Positions 18,162-26,394 of a DNA stretch of 64,000 nucleotides are shown here, piece after piece (the first letter of the stretch is position 1; every line of letters begins with the position of its first letter). The stretch comes from Rhizobium jaguaris (lineage in GTDB: Bacteria; Pseudomonadota; Alphaproteobacteria; Rhizobiales; Rhizobiaceae): positions 3,711,501 through 3,775,500 of the forward strand of contig NZ_CP032694.1 in the NCBI RefSeq assembly GCF_003627755.1, in the 5' to 3' direction. A program made the position numbers and the translations under genes. Below the pieces are notes generated by a model that had not been told where the DNA came from, searched no databases, and worked only from the letters and a program-made list of their open reading frames with translations.

Positions 18162-18893
18162 TCAAGCCGTCCAGCCACCGTCGATGACATGGATCTGACC
18201 GGTGGTGAAGCCCGCCTCGTCGCCGGCGAGATAGGTCACCAGCGCCGCGATCTCCTTGGCATCGGCGATGCGCCCCATCGGCTGACGGGCGATGAAATCG
18301 GTCATGGCCTTCTCGTAATCGCCGGTAGCGCGCAGGCGCTCGTGCAACGACGGGCTGTCGACGGTGCCCGGGCAAATGGCATTGACGCGGATGCCCTTGG
18401 AGACGAAATCGGCGGCGATCGATTTGGTAAGGCCGATCACGGCCGCCTTGGAGGCGCAATAGGCGAAGCGGTTCGGCACGCCCTTCACGCTTGAGGCGAC
18501 CGAGGACATGTTGACGATCGAGCCTTTGCCCTTTTTAAGCATGCCCGGCAGGAAGGTGCGGCAGGTCGTGTACATCGCCTTGGCATTGAGATTGAAGGAG
18601 AAATCCCAATCCTTCTCTTCGCAGTCGAGGATGGTGCCGGCATGCACGAAGCCGGCGCAATTGAAGAGCACGTCGATCGGACCGAGTTCGTCGGCGTAAG
18701 CCTTCACCGCGGCGCTGTCGAGCACGTTCAGCACATGCTTGCTGGCGCCTTCCAGCGTCGAAAGCGTCTGCTCGTTGATGTCGGTGGCGTAGACATGCGC
18801 ACCGAGCGAAATGAAGCGCTCGGCCGTCGCCCGTCCGATACCCTGCCCCGCCGCCGTGATGACGACCTTCTTGCCTTCCAATCCGTGACCCAT
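18162..18893 (-). CDS. SDR dehydrogenase, 2-keto-3-deoxy-L-fuconate dehydrogenase-like
   Basis: A 243-residue classical short-chain dehydrogenase. The NAD-binding motif is TAAGQGIGRAT (about residues 12-22), an Asp in YATDINE points to NAD+ preference, and the catalytic residues are Ser in MSSVASSVKG and YxxxK in YCASK. The phrases DCEEKDWDFSFNLN and CPGTVDSPSLHERL are those I remember from human DHRS6/BDH2 and the bacterial 2-keto-3-deoxy-L-fuconate dehydrogenase of the oxidative L-fucose route. It is the last gene of the long minus-strand operon with mutarotase and sugar-acid dehydratase, which supports this. The ATG at 18893 avoids a leader that does not belong to the SDR fold. Confidence 0.85.
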   Translation of the reverse strand: MGHGLEGKKVVITAAGQGIGRATAERFISLGAHVYATDINEQTLSTLEGASKHVLNVLDSAAVKAYADELGPIDVLFNCAGFVHAGTILDCEEKDWDFSFNLNAKAMYTTCRTFLPGMLKKGKGSIVNMSSVASSVKGVPNRFAYCASKAAVIGLTKSIAADFVSKGIRVNAICPGTVDSPSLHERLRATGDYEKAMTDFIARQPMGRIADAKEIAALVTYLAGDEAGFTTGQIHVIDGGWTA

Positions 18894-19007
18894 AATCCTG
18901 ATCCTTTCCTCCAGGGCATGATCTCGAGACCGAAGGCAACCCAGCGAAAACGCTTGATTGCCTGCGGATAAGACCATGCGAAAACAAACAGCTAGAGCCG
19001 TCCCGCT

Positions 19008-20141
19008 CTAGCCTTCGAACGATTGCGCGAAGAGCCGGTTAAGCTTGTCGATGAGGACTGTATGCCGCTCGGCGGCGCGCAGTCCATTGGTAATGATGTC
19101 TGAAGCCTCGCTTTGGAACGCCATGTAGCCGTCATGACGCGGCCGAACGTATGCCCCCTCAAGCGTGGCGCGCGTATTGCGGTAGAAATCAAGTGCAGGC
19201 GCGTTGACGGCATCGCTGACCCACGCATCGGAGTGGCCGGGTTGACCGTTGCCGCTGGCATAGGCGCCGGCCTGCACCGGCCCACTGGCAATCCAACGCG
19301 CAAAGGCTTTGGCCGCCTCCGGCGCCTGCGTCCTGGCCGAAACGGCAATACCCGTGCCGCCGAGGGCCGAGCCGTTCGGTACACGCCCGTCGATCACGGG
19401 CATGTCGGCAAAAGCTAAGCGCGCCGGTCGGAATCCGGCAAAGGAATAGCTGACATAGCCATAGGCAAAGGGAACGACGTCATAGGGGCAATCCGGCTCG
19501 CTCATCAGATCGAAGACGGCGATCGGGTCCATCTCGTAGCATCTCGCATCCATGCCTGCGACGAGCCGTGCCATCCAGTCGAGCACGACTTCTCCATCAG
19601 CCCTGGCGATGCACTCCGGTCCCTCGATGCTGCAGGGTGTGCCGAGATGCGCCGCAAGCGTGAAGAAGGTCATCAGCGAATGCGGCGGCCGCATCGGCAG
19701 GATCGCCCTGCCTTTGGCTGCCAGCGATACGATCTCGGCGAGATCGGCGATCGGCCCGCTCAACCGGTCCGGTCGGTGGGCCTGAACCTGCGTCGCCGCA
19801 TCGATCGGAAAGGCCCATTGCCGACCTTGCCAGTTGTAGCTCGGATAAGATCGTCCGACCGTGCCGGCGGCGATCGCAGCCAGTTCATCCGCATGTCCGG
19901 CATCGTCGAGCGGCAGCAGACAATTCTCTCGCGTGATCTGGCCGACATGCGGATGATCGATGACGATGAGGTCGTAGGCCGCGGCAAGCTCATCGACCGG
20001 AAAGGTTTCGAAATCCTGCAGCGACCGCTTCTCCCAGGCGATCTCGACACCGGTCTTTTCCAACCAGAGTTTCGAACATGCCACCATCGGATCGTAGCCT
20101 CGCGGATGCGACCAGGTCATTCCCTTGAGTTTCACCATCAT
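19008..20141 (-). CDS. ABC substrate-binding-like protein without signal peptide
   Basis: A 377-residue protein with the fold signs of family 1 solute-binding proteins: LKGMTWSHPRGYDPMVACSK at the N-terminus, AYDLIVIDHPHVGQI in the first lobe, and YVRPRHDGYMAFQ plus EASDIITNGLRAAERH at the C-terminus. It starts directly with mature-like sequence and has no signal peptide; the preceding MaoC gene stops only six bases upstream, so no leader is hidden. It is probably cytoplasmic and may act as a sensor, carrier or enzyme instead of a transport protein. It lies between MaoC and SDR genes in a catabolic operon that has its own, exported binding protein. Confidence 0.75.
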   Translation of the reverse strand: MMVKLKGMTWSHPRGYDPMVACSKLWLEKTGVEIAWEKRSLQDFETFPVDELAAAYDLIVIDHPHVGQITRENCLLPLDDAGHADELAAIAAGTVGRSYPSYNWQGRQWAFPIDAATQVQAHRPDRLSGPIADLAEIVSLAAKGRAILPMRPPHSLMTFFTLAAHLGTPCSIEGPECIARADGEVVLDWMARLVAGMDARCYEMDPIAVFDLMSEPDCPYDVVPFAYGYVSYSFAGFRPARLAFADMPVIDGRVPNGSALGGTGIAVSARTQAPEAAKAFARWIASGPVQAGAYASGNGQPGHSDAWVSDAVNAPALDFYRNTRATLEGAYVRPRHDGYMAFQSEASDIITNGLRAAERHTVLIDKLNRLFAQSFEG

Positions 20142-20147
20142 TCTCTC

Positions 20148-20600
20148 TCAGCTTGCCGCTTTGCGTTCGACGATCAGGACATGGTCGGCAGCGAGGACGA
20201 CTTCGTCACGCTGGTTCAGCACCTCGCAACGTTCGACAACGCGGCCGGATGCCGGGCGCTTCGGATCGTCTTCTTTTGCCGATATCGTCACCCGCGTGCG
20301 GATCGTGTCGCCGATATGCACGGGGCGGATGAACCGCAACCGGTCGTAGCCATAGGAAAAGGCGACGGGATTGATGAGTGACGCCGTCAGCCCGACGCCG
20401 ATCGAAAAGATCATCGTGCCATGGGCAATGCGCTGACCGCCGGGCAAGGTCTTGGCGAATTCCGCATCCATGTGATGCGGAAAGAAATCGCCGGTGTGAC
20501 CGGCATGGACGACGAAATCGGTCTCGGTGATCGTCCGTCCGGTCGTCATACGGACATGCCCGAGTTCGTAGTCTTCGAAGTAGATCGTCTGTTCTGCCAT
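20148..20600 (-). CDS. MaoC family (R)-specific hydratase-like protein (MaoC-1)
   Basis: A 150-residue single hot-dog domain protein of the MaoC type. The hydratase-type start ([20 protein letters not shown]), a DFFPHHMD loop and [12 protein letters not shown] match the family that hydrates enoyl-CoA; the Asp and His of this loop are candidates for catalysis. [20 protein letters not shown] near residue 85-105 is repeated almost exactly in the second MaoC protein at 29616. It is translated three bases after the Gfo/Idh gene ends. Its presence in a sugar-acid operon suggests that a CoA-bound intermediate is formed. Confidence 0.88.
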   Translation of the reverse strand: MAEQTIYFEDYELGHVRMTTGRTITETDFVVHAGHTGDFFPHHMDAEFAKTLPGGQRIAHGTMIFSIGVGLTASLINPVAFSYGYDRLRFIRPVHIGDTIRTRVTISAKEDDPKRPASGRVVERCEVLNQRDEVVLAADHVLIVERKAAS

Positions 20601-20603
20601 TCC

Positions 20604-21677
20604 TCAAGCCTTTGGAAGTTTTGCAATCGGCGTCGCGGGAGCAGCGCTCGACTGATAGGCGGCCTCGACCAGCGCCATGGTCTGCCAGGCATCTTCGACG
20701 GAGCCGACCAATGTCTTGTCCTCGCCAGAAGCGAAGCGCTGCAGATTGGCCATGCGGTTGACGAAGGCATCCGGGAACCAGGCACCTTCTAGCTTCACTT
20801 CGACCCAATCGCTGCCGTCGGCCGGCCGAATCCAGAGTTCGTCCGGCTCGCCACGCGGATAGTCGAGATTGACGCCGAGCTTGATATAGGCCGCGCCCTT
20901 AGTGCCGGAGATACGGAATTCGCAAGCCTGGAACTTGCGGCCGAAATCATGGTCGTGATTGACCGAGAGCACACAGCGCACCTTGTCGCCATAGTCCAGG
21001 ATGGCGGCGGTGCGCGTCTGTGCCACCTCGTGGTTCGGATGGCCGATGGTCTTGGCATGTACGCCCTTGGGATTGCCGAGCAGGCCGCGGATGAAGTCGA
21101 GATAGTGGATCGAGTGCATGGCAATTTCGATGCGAGGCAGGCCCTTCAGGAATGGCCAGAGCCCCCAGGGCGTCGCGAGCGCCAGCCAGGCGTCGAAATC
21201 GACGACCTCGCCGAGGTAACCTTTCTCCACGGCATCATAGAGCGCCAGCATCATCGGCGCGAACCGAAGCTGAAAATTGACGGCCGCCTTGATGTCGCGT
21301 TCGCGGCACACCCGCAGAATTTCCGTCGCCGCGGCCAGATCGCTGCCCATCGGCTTCTGGATCAGCGCGAAAGAGCCGCGCGGCAGCTTGGCAAGGATAC
21401 CGGCATGAGCCGCCGGCGGGGTCGCCAGATCGAAAATCGCATCTTCAACAGCAAGCGCCTCGGCCTCGGACGCGAAGGCGCGGATGCCCCATTGATCCGC
21501 CAGGGTCTTTGCCTTTTCACCGTTCGGATCATAGAGGCCAGCGACCGGGAAACCTGCCTTGTTGTAGGCCGGCAGATGTGCATCGTCGACGATGCTGCCG
21601 GCGCCGAGGATGACGATCGGGCGCGGCATGGGGGGTTTCGGCCACCATTGGCGCAGGGATTTGGGATCGAAGGTCAT
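20604..21677 (-). CDS. Gfo/Idh/MocA family oxidoreductase
   Basis: A 357-residue NAD(P)-dependent sugar dehydrogenase of the Gfo/Idh/MocA superfamily. The Rossmann motif is LGAGSIVDDAHLPAYNKAGF (about residues 23-42), and IQKPMGSDLAAA carries the conserved EKP-like Lys (here QKP). The C-terminal domain includes HSIHYLDFIRGLLG with the usual His. In this operon it could oxidise the free sugar to a lactone, which the amidohydrolase at 28746 would open; that order is inferred. The ATG at 21677 is chosen, since the frame upstream is Pro/Arg-rich and falls in an intergenic repeat. Confidence 0.88.
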   Translation of the reverse strand: MTFDPKSLRQWWPKPPMPRPIVILGAGSIVDDAHLPAYNKAGFPVAGLYDPNGEKAKTLADQWGIRAFASEAEALAVEDAIFDLATPPAAHAGILAKLPRGSFALIQKPMGSDLAAATEILRVCRERDIKAAVNFQLRFAPMMLALYDAVEKGYLGEVVDFDAWLALATPWGLWPFLKGLPRIEIAMHSIHYLDFIRGLLGNPKGVHAKTIGHPNHEVAQTRTAAILDYGDKVRCVLSVNHDHDFGRKFQACEFRISGTKGAAYIKLGVNLDYPRGEPDELWIRPADGSDWVEVKLEGAWFPDAFVNRMANLQRFASGEDKTLVGSVEDAWQTMALVEAAYQSSAAPATPIAKLPKA

Positions 21678-21724
21678 GAGTTCAGCTCCGGTCGTGAGAA
21701 GCCCCTCATCCGGCCTGTCGGCCA

Positions 21725-21862
21725 CCTTCTCCCCGTTTTGACGGGGAGAAGGGAATGGGCGCACCCTCCGTCATCCCTCAAGCTCACAGAAATCGGAAGG
21801 CCGTAACAAAAGAGGTCGTCCCCTCTCCCCGCCTGCGGGGAGAGGGCTAGGGTGAGGGGCAC
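21725..21862. repeat. palindromic intergenic repeat, two stem units
   Basis: Two perfect 12-base hairpins lie between the mutarotase and oxidoreductase genes: CCTTCTCCCCGT/ACGGGGAGAAGG (21725-21752) and CCCTCTCCCCGC/GCGGGGAGAGGG (21821-21846). The unit CCTTCTCCCC...GGGGAGAAGG recurs at 36076-36106. It looks like a dispersed repetitive palindrome, here inside an operon. Confidence 0.7.
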
Positions 21863-21872
21863 TCCTTGCAAA

Positions 21873-22202
21873 TCAGTCAAGATGAAACACCTCTTCCATC
21901 ATCGCCCACCACTCGCCTTCCTTGCGGGTATCGAGCGGCTTCTGGCAGGGCATGCAGACGGACCACCATTCCTGGTTTTTCGGGCTCGCAGCCATCTTGG
22001 CCATATCCGCGGCGAAATCCGTGCCGACATATTCCCAATAGCCGAAGAGCAGGTTTTCCGGCTCTTTCAGGAAGATGGAATAGTTGGTGATGTTGCACTC
22101 GGAGATCAGCGCCAGAATCTCTGGCCAGACGGCCGCATGCAGGCGCTTGTATTCCTCGACTTTTGCCGGCTCCAGGCCGATCACCATCCCCATTCGCTGC
22201 AT
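21873..22202 (-). CDS. RhaM-type sugar mutarotase (DUF718)
   Basis: A 109-residue protein of the L-rhamnose mutarotase/DUF718 family, which interconverts alpha and beta anomers of 6-deoxy sugars. Visible are EYKRLHAAVWPEILALISE with the family His-Trp region, NYSIFLKEPENLLFGYWEYV and a C-terminal CQKPLDTRKEGEWWAMMEEV, all typical. Length is that of RhaM (about 104). Proteins of this family also act in oxidative L-fucose clusters, so rhamnose is not implied. It sits 14 bases after the enolase-superfamily gene in the same operon, consistent with a 6-deoxyhexose or related substrate. Confidence 0.92.
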   Translation of the reverse strand: MQRMGMVIGLEPAKVEEYKRLHAAVWPEILALISECNITNYSIFLKEPENLLFGYWEYVGTDFAADMAKMAASPKNQEWWSVCMPCQKPLDTRKEGEWWAMMEEVFHLD

Positions 22203-22216
22203 GGCCTCTTCCTCTC

Positions 22217-23329
22217 TTAGCCGTGAATTTCGCGCGTGAATTCACCGATCGAGCGCGCCTTCACCGCTTCCCAGTCCCAGGCGATGCCGATGCCGGGTTC
22301 AGCGGGCGCGATGGCCTTGCCGTCAACAATCTCCATGCCCTTGGTGGTGAGGTCGTCGAGCTGCGGGATATATTCGACATATCTGCCGTTCGGCACGGCA
22401 CAGACGAGGCTGACATGCAGTTCCATCAGGAAGTGCGGGCAGACCGGAATATCGAAGGCCTCGGCCGCATGCGCCACCTTCAGCCAGGGCGTGATGCCGC
22501 CGATGCGGGCAACGTCCACCTGAACGATCGAGCAGGCGCCTTTCTGCATATATTCGCGGAAATGCCGGATCGAGTAGATGGATTCGCCGACCGCGATCGG
22601 TGTCGGCGTTGAGCGCGTCAGGCGGATATGGCCGTCGAGATCGTCGGCCGGCAGCGGCTCCTCGATCCAGGCGAGATCCAGCTCTCTCAGCCGCGCAGCA
22701 CGGCGGATGACCTCGTCGACCGTAAAGCCCTGGTTGCAGTCGGTCATGATCTCGAAGCCGGCTCCGAGCGCCAGGCGCAAAGCCGAGAGCCGATCGTAGT
22801 CCTCGGATCCGTGCGGCTTGCCGATCTTCACCTTCGAGCCGGAGAAGCCCTTGGCCTTCGCTTGCAGGGCATCCTCGACCAGTGCTTCCTTCTCGATATG
22901 CAGCCAGCCGCCTTCTGTTGTGTAAAGCGGACAACGATCCTTGGCGCCACCGGCAAGTTTCCAGAGCGGCAGTTTCTGCTTCCTGGCACGCAGGTCCCAG
23001 AGCGCCGTATCGACGGCAGCGAGCGCGAGGGCTGTGATCGCGCCGATCGTCGTCGCGTGCGTGGCAAACTCCATCTTGTGCCAGATCGCTTCGATGCAAT
23101 CGGCATCCTCGCCGATCAGCAGCGGCACGAGATGATCGGACAGCAGCCGCATGACAGACGAACCGCCCGTGCCGATCGTATAGCTGTAGCCGGTGCCGAC
23201 AGCGCCGTCGGAATCAGTAATGGTGACGATCGGCGTCTCTTGGCTGACGAAGCTCTGGATCGCATCCGTCCGCTTCACCTTCGGCGGCAGATCGACCATG
23301 CGCAGTTCAATTTTCTCGATGCGGGCCAT
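22217..23329 (-). CDS. enolase superfamily sugar-acid dehydratase (mandelate racemase subgroup)
   Basis: A 370-residue enolase-superfamily enzyme. Metal ligands appear as Asp in MTDCNQGF, Glu in WIEEPLP and Glu in AVGESIY. The KxK base is in SKVKIGK, and the His-Asp dyad is His in CPHFLMEL with Asp in QVDVARIGG. These features place it in the mandelate racemase subgroup, whose members dehydrate or racemise acid sugars. L-fuconate dehydratase of Xanthomonas is longer (about 440), so the exact substrate remains open: L-fuconate, L-rhamnonate, galactonate and others are possible. The ATG at 23329 is followed by the canonical start MARIEKIELR. It comes 17 bases after the ATPase gene. Confidence 0.88.
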   Translation of the reverse strand: MARIEKIELRMVDLPPKVKRTDAIQSFVSQETPIVTITDSDGAVGTGYSYTIGTGGSSVMRLLSDHLVPLLIGEDADCIEAIWHKMEFATHATTIGAITALALAAVDTALWDLRARKQKLPLWKLAGGAKDRCPLYTTEGGWLHIEKEALVEDALQAKAKGFSGSKVKIGKPHGSEDYDRLSALRLALGAGFEIMTDCNQGFTVDEVIRRAARLRELDLAWIEEPLPADDLDGHIRLTRSTPTPIAVGESIYSIRHFREYMQKGACSIVQVDVARIGGITPWLKVAHAAEAFDIPVCPHFLMELHVSLVCAVPNGRYVEYIPQLDDLTTKGMEIVDGKAIAPAEPGIGIAWDWEAVKARSIGEFTREIHG

Positions 23330-23346
23330 GTTCTTGCCTCCCTCGC

Positions 23347-24444
23347 TCAGATTGCCAGGCTCTTGCCGGTCTCGGCGGAAAAGAGATGCGCCTGGCTGAG
23401 GTCGAAGCTCATTTTCAGTTGCTCGCCGCTTTTTAAACCGCGCGGATTGAGCATGCGCGACACCCACTCGCGGCCGGCGAATTCGACGAAGACCAGGGTT
23501 TCATTGCCGAGAGGCTCGGTAATGGCGACGGGCAACGTTACCTCGTGCACCGCTGACTCAGTGCCAGAATGCAGGCCATGGCCGCTTGGGAAAATATCGT
23601 CCGGACGCAGGCCGAAGGCAACCTTTTCGCCATCCTTGACCTGGCCTACGAACTGCCCTGGCAGCGGCAACTTGTCGCCGTTCTTGAACAGCAGTGCGCC
23701 GGCCGAAACCGTAGCCTCCTCGATATTCATCGGCGGCGAGCCGATGAAGCCGGCGACGAAACGGGTTGCTGGCCGCTTGAACACCTCATCCGGCGTGCCG
23801 ACCTGCTCGATATAGCCGTCGCGCATGATGACGATGCGGTCGGCAAGCGTCATCGCTTCCACCTGATCGTGGGTGACGTAGATCACCGTCGACTGCACTT
23901 TGGCATGCAGCTTTTTGATCTCGGTGCGCATCTGCGTGCGCAGCTTGGCGTCGAGGTTCGACAGCGGCTCGTCGAAGAGGAAGACTTCCGGCTGGCGAAC
24001 GATGGCACGGCCCATGGCGACGCGCTGGCGCTGGCCGCCGGAAAGCTGCGCCGGCCGGCGATCCATCAGCGCTTCCAGGCTGAGGATGGCGGCAGCTTCA
24101 TTGACGCGCTGGTCGATTTCCGCCTGCGGTTGCTTGGCGATCTTCAGCGAGAAACCCATGTTCTCGCGCACGGTCATGTGCGGATAGAGCGCATAGGACT
24201 GGAACACCATGGATATGTTGCGATCGCGCGGCGGCAGGTCGTTGACGATGGTGTCGCCGATTGCAATGGAACCGCCGGAGATTTCTTCGAGGCCGGCGAT
24301 CATGCGCAGCGTCGTCGATTTGCCGCAGCCGGAAGGCCCGACGAGCGCGATGAATTCCTTGTCCTTGATATCGAGATTGATCCCGTGGACGATTTCCAGG
24401 GCGCCGTAGCGCTTGACGAGTTTTATGAGCGAAACCTGAGCCAT
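23347..24444 (-). CDS. sugar ABC transporter ATP-binding protein (UgpC/MalK-type)
   Basis: A 365-residue ATPase of carbohydrate uptake family 1. Walker A is GPSGCGKST, the signature LSGGQRQR, Walker B VFLFDEP, and the C-terminal MalK-type regulatory domain includes AFGLRPDDIFP. It serves the two MalF/MalG-like permeases just upstream in the same operon and the frameshifted binding protein. The ATG at 24444 overlaps nothing; the gap to the preceding gene is seven bases. Confidence 0.94.
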   Translation of the reverse strand: MAQVSLIKLVKRYGALEIVHGINLDIKDKEFIALVGPSGCGKSTTLRMIAGLEEISGGSIAIGDTIVNDLPPRDRNISMVFQSYALYPHMTVRENMGFSLKIAKQPQAEIDQRVNEAAAILSLEALMDRRPAQLSGGQRQRVAMGRAIVRQPEVFLFDEPLSNLDAKLRTQMRTEIKKLHAKVQSTVIYVTHDQVEAMTLADRIVIMRDGYIEQVGTPDEVFKRPATRFVAGFIGSPPMNIEEATVSAGALLFKNGDKLPLPGQFVGQVKDGEKVAFGLRPDDIFPSGHGLHSGTESAVHEVTLPVAITEPLGNETLVFVEFAGREWVSRMLNPRGLKSGEQLKMSFDLSQAHLFSAETGKSLAI

Positions 24445-24451
24445 GGGGTTT

Positions 24452-25318
24452 TCAGCCTTTGACCGCACCGAATGTCAGACCCGACACCAGATGCTTCTGA
24501 ATAATGAAGGTGAGAGCGAGCGCCGGAAGGATCATCACGACCGCCAGCGCACACATGCCACGCCAATCGATGGTGAACTCGGCCGTATAGTCGAGCAGGC
24601 CGACCGGCAACGTCTTGGAATCGACCGAGCGGGTGAGCTGGGATGCCAGCGCATATTCGTTCCAGCAGGTGAGGAAGGCGAAGATGCCGGCAGACGCGAT
24701 GCCCGGACCGGCGAGCGGAAACTCCACCTGCCAGAAGGCCTGCCAGCGCGTACAGCCGTCGATCTGCGCCGCTTCGGCGAGATCCTTCGGCACCTGACGG
24801 AAGAAACCGTCGATCAACCAGATCGTGAAGGGTACGTTGAGCGCCACATAGGTGATGATCAGGCCAAAATGCGTGTCGATGATACCGAGGCGCGCATAGA
24901 CCATGAAGAGCGGCAGCGAAAGCGCCACACCCGGCACGGATCGCGTCAGCATCAGGCCGAGGAAAACCGCCGACTTGCCGGCGAAGCGGTAGCGGGCGAA
25001 AGCATAGCCGCCGGACATGCCGATGATCAGCGCAATAATCGTGGAAGTCACGGAGATGATCAGCGAATTGCGGAAATAATCCCAGACGGGGATGCCGCCC
25101 TGCCCTGCCCCGCCGAACATGGCGCGATAGGCGTCGAGCGACAGCTCCTGCGGTATCCAGACCGGCGGCTTCGCCATGATCTCGACCGTGGGCCGCAGCG
25201 AGCTGAGAATGATCCAGAAGCCCGGCAGGCAGATGATGAGCATCGCGATGAAAAGGCCGATGAGATAGGCGACTTTTCCGATGCGGCGGCGCATGCGTTG
25301 TTCGGCATTGCGATCCAT
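24452..25318 (-). CDS. sugar ABC transporter permease (MalG-type)
   Basis: A 288-residue inner-membrane permease with six hydrophobic segments. The EAA loop reads DLAEAAQIDGCTRWQAFWQV, followed by PLAGPG, and the C-terminal [17 protein letters not shown] is the usual MalG-family end. The ATG at 25318 lies two bases downstream of the MalF-type stop; a GTG at 25327 is an alternative and would overlap that stop. It pairs with the permease encoded just before it. Confidence 0.93.
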   Translation of the reverse strand: MDRNAEQRMRRRIGKVAYLIGLFIAMLIICLPGFWIILSSLRPTVEIMAKPPVWIPQELSLDAYRAMFGGAGQGGIPVWDYFRNSLIISVTSTIIALIIGMSGGYAFARYRFAGKSAVFLGLMLTRSVPGVALSLPLFMVYARLGIIDTHFGLIITYVALNVPFTIWLIDGFFRQVPKDLAEAAQIDGCTRWQAFWQVEFPLAGPGIASAGIFAFLTCWNEYALASQLTRSVDSKTLPVGLLDYTAEFTIDWRGMCALAVVMILPALALTFIIQKHLVSGLTFGAVKG

Positions 25319-25320
25319 GA

Positions 25321-26214
25321 TTACCACTCCGCTCCGATCTGGGTGCGGGCAAGCGCCAGCTTACGGAAGAAATAGACTGTGAAGGCGATCGACAGAATGA
25401 TCGAGACATAGGCCATGGCGTTGGCGAGCCCCATTTGCGCATCGGCATAGGCCGTGCGTCCGACCAGCGTCCAGATCAGCTCCGTGCGCCGCGCCGGGCC
25501 GCCATCGGTCATGATCTTGACGATGTCGTAGGCGCGGGCGACGTCGAGCGAACGGATGGTCATGGCAATGAAAGCGAACGGCATCAGGAATGGCCAGGTG
25601 ACGTAACGGAAAGTCTGCCAGCTCGTGCAGCCGTCGACCTTGGCGGCCTCCACCGGCTCCTGCGGCATGGCGAGCAGGCCGGCCAGGATGAGGATGGCGA
25701 AGACCGACGTCGACGACCAGACTTCGGCGATGACGATGGACAGCAGCGCCAGATTGCCGTCGATCAGCCATGGAATGGCACTATTGGTTATGCCGAGCGA
25801 CTGCAGGGCATTGTTGATGATGCCGACATTGTCGTTGAACATGAATTTGAACTGGAAACCGACGAGCACGGGCGAAAACATCATCGGAAACATCATCAGC
25901 GTGCGCAGGATGCGCTTGCCGTGGGTCGCCTTGTTGATCAGCAGCGCCAGGCAGAGACCGAGCAGCATTTCCAGATTGAGCGCGATGGTCAGCAGCACGA
26001 CGGTGCGCACGAAAGCTGCCAGGAAGACCGGATCGGTGAGAATGCGGGTATAATTGCGCAAGCCGATGAAAGTGAAGAGCGTCGCAGGCCGTGTCAGGCG
26101 GAACGGCGTGAAGCTGGAATAGAAGGACAGAAGCAACGGAAACAGTACCACCGCCACGAGCACGATAATCGCCGGAAGAAGCAGCAGGACCGGTGGAGAT
26201 ATTTTCTTGAACAT
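25321..26214 (-). CDS. sugar ABC transporter permease (MalF-type)
   Basis: A 297-residue permease. Six membrane segments begin at about residue 10 (VLLLLPAIIVLVAVVLFPLL). The EAA loop is EPVEAAKVDGCTSWQTFRYV, followed by TWPFL. The chosen ATG at 26214 starts just before the first segment; the longer frame upstream reads as non-coding. It lies about 180 bases after the end of the frameshifted binding-protein gene and two bases before the MalG-type gene. Confidence 0.93.
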   Translation of the reverse strand: MFKKISPPVLLLLPAIIVLVAVVLFPLLLSFYSSFTPFRLTRPATLFTFIGLRNYTRILTDPVFLAAFVRTVVLLTIALNLEMLLGLCLALLINKATHGKRILRTLMMFPMMFSPVLVGFQFKFMFNDNVGIINNALQSLGITNSAIPWLIDGNLALLSIVIAEVWSSTSVFAILILAGLLAMPQEPVEAAKVDGCTSWQTFRYVTWPFLMPFAFIAMTIRSLDVARAYDIVKIMTDGGPARRTELIWTLVGRTAYADAQMGLANAMAYVSIILSIAFTVYFFRKLALARTQIGAEW

Positions 26215-26394
26215 GGTTTGCACCTGTCGGCATTCCTCAGCAGCGTGGCCCGAACTGCGTGGAATGCGATTGCATGGGGCCGAGAGGCCGGAACATATCC
26301 AGCCGGACAGACCGGCCCCTAAAGGCACTGGTCATAAGCAATTTTTAGAGAAGTCCCGCACCCTCAACCGGATGCGGGACTTTGATTGCGGCGA

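Noticed and set aside
21695..21862. Repeated stem loops considered as a CRISPR array
   Set aside because: Only two hairpins of different sequence, without regular repeat-spacer spacing and without cas genes.
22217..23329. Firm call of the dehydratase as L-fuconate dehydratase
   Set aside because: The protein is about 70 residues shorter than the characterised Xanthomonas enzyme as I remember it, and acid sugar specificity cannot be read from the visible motifs.
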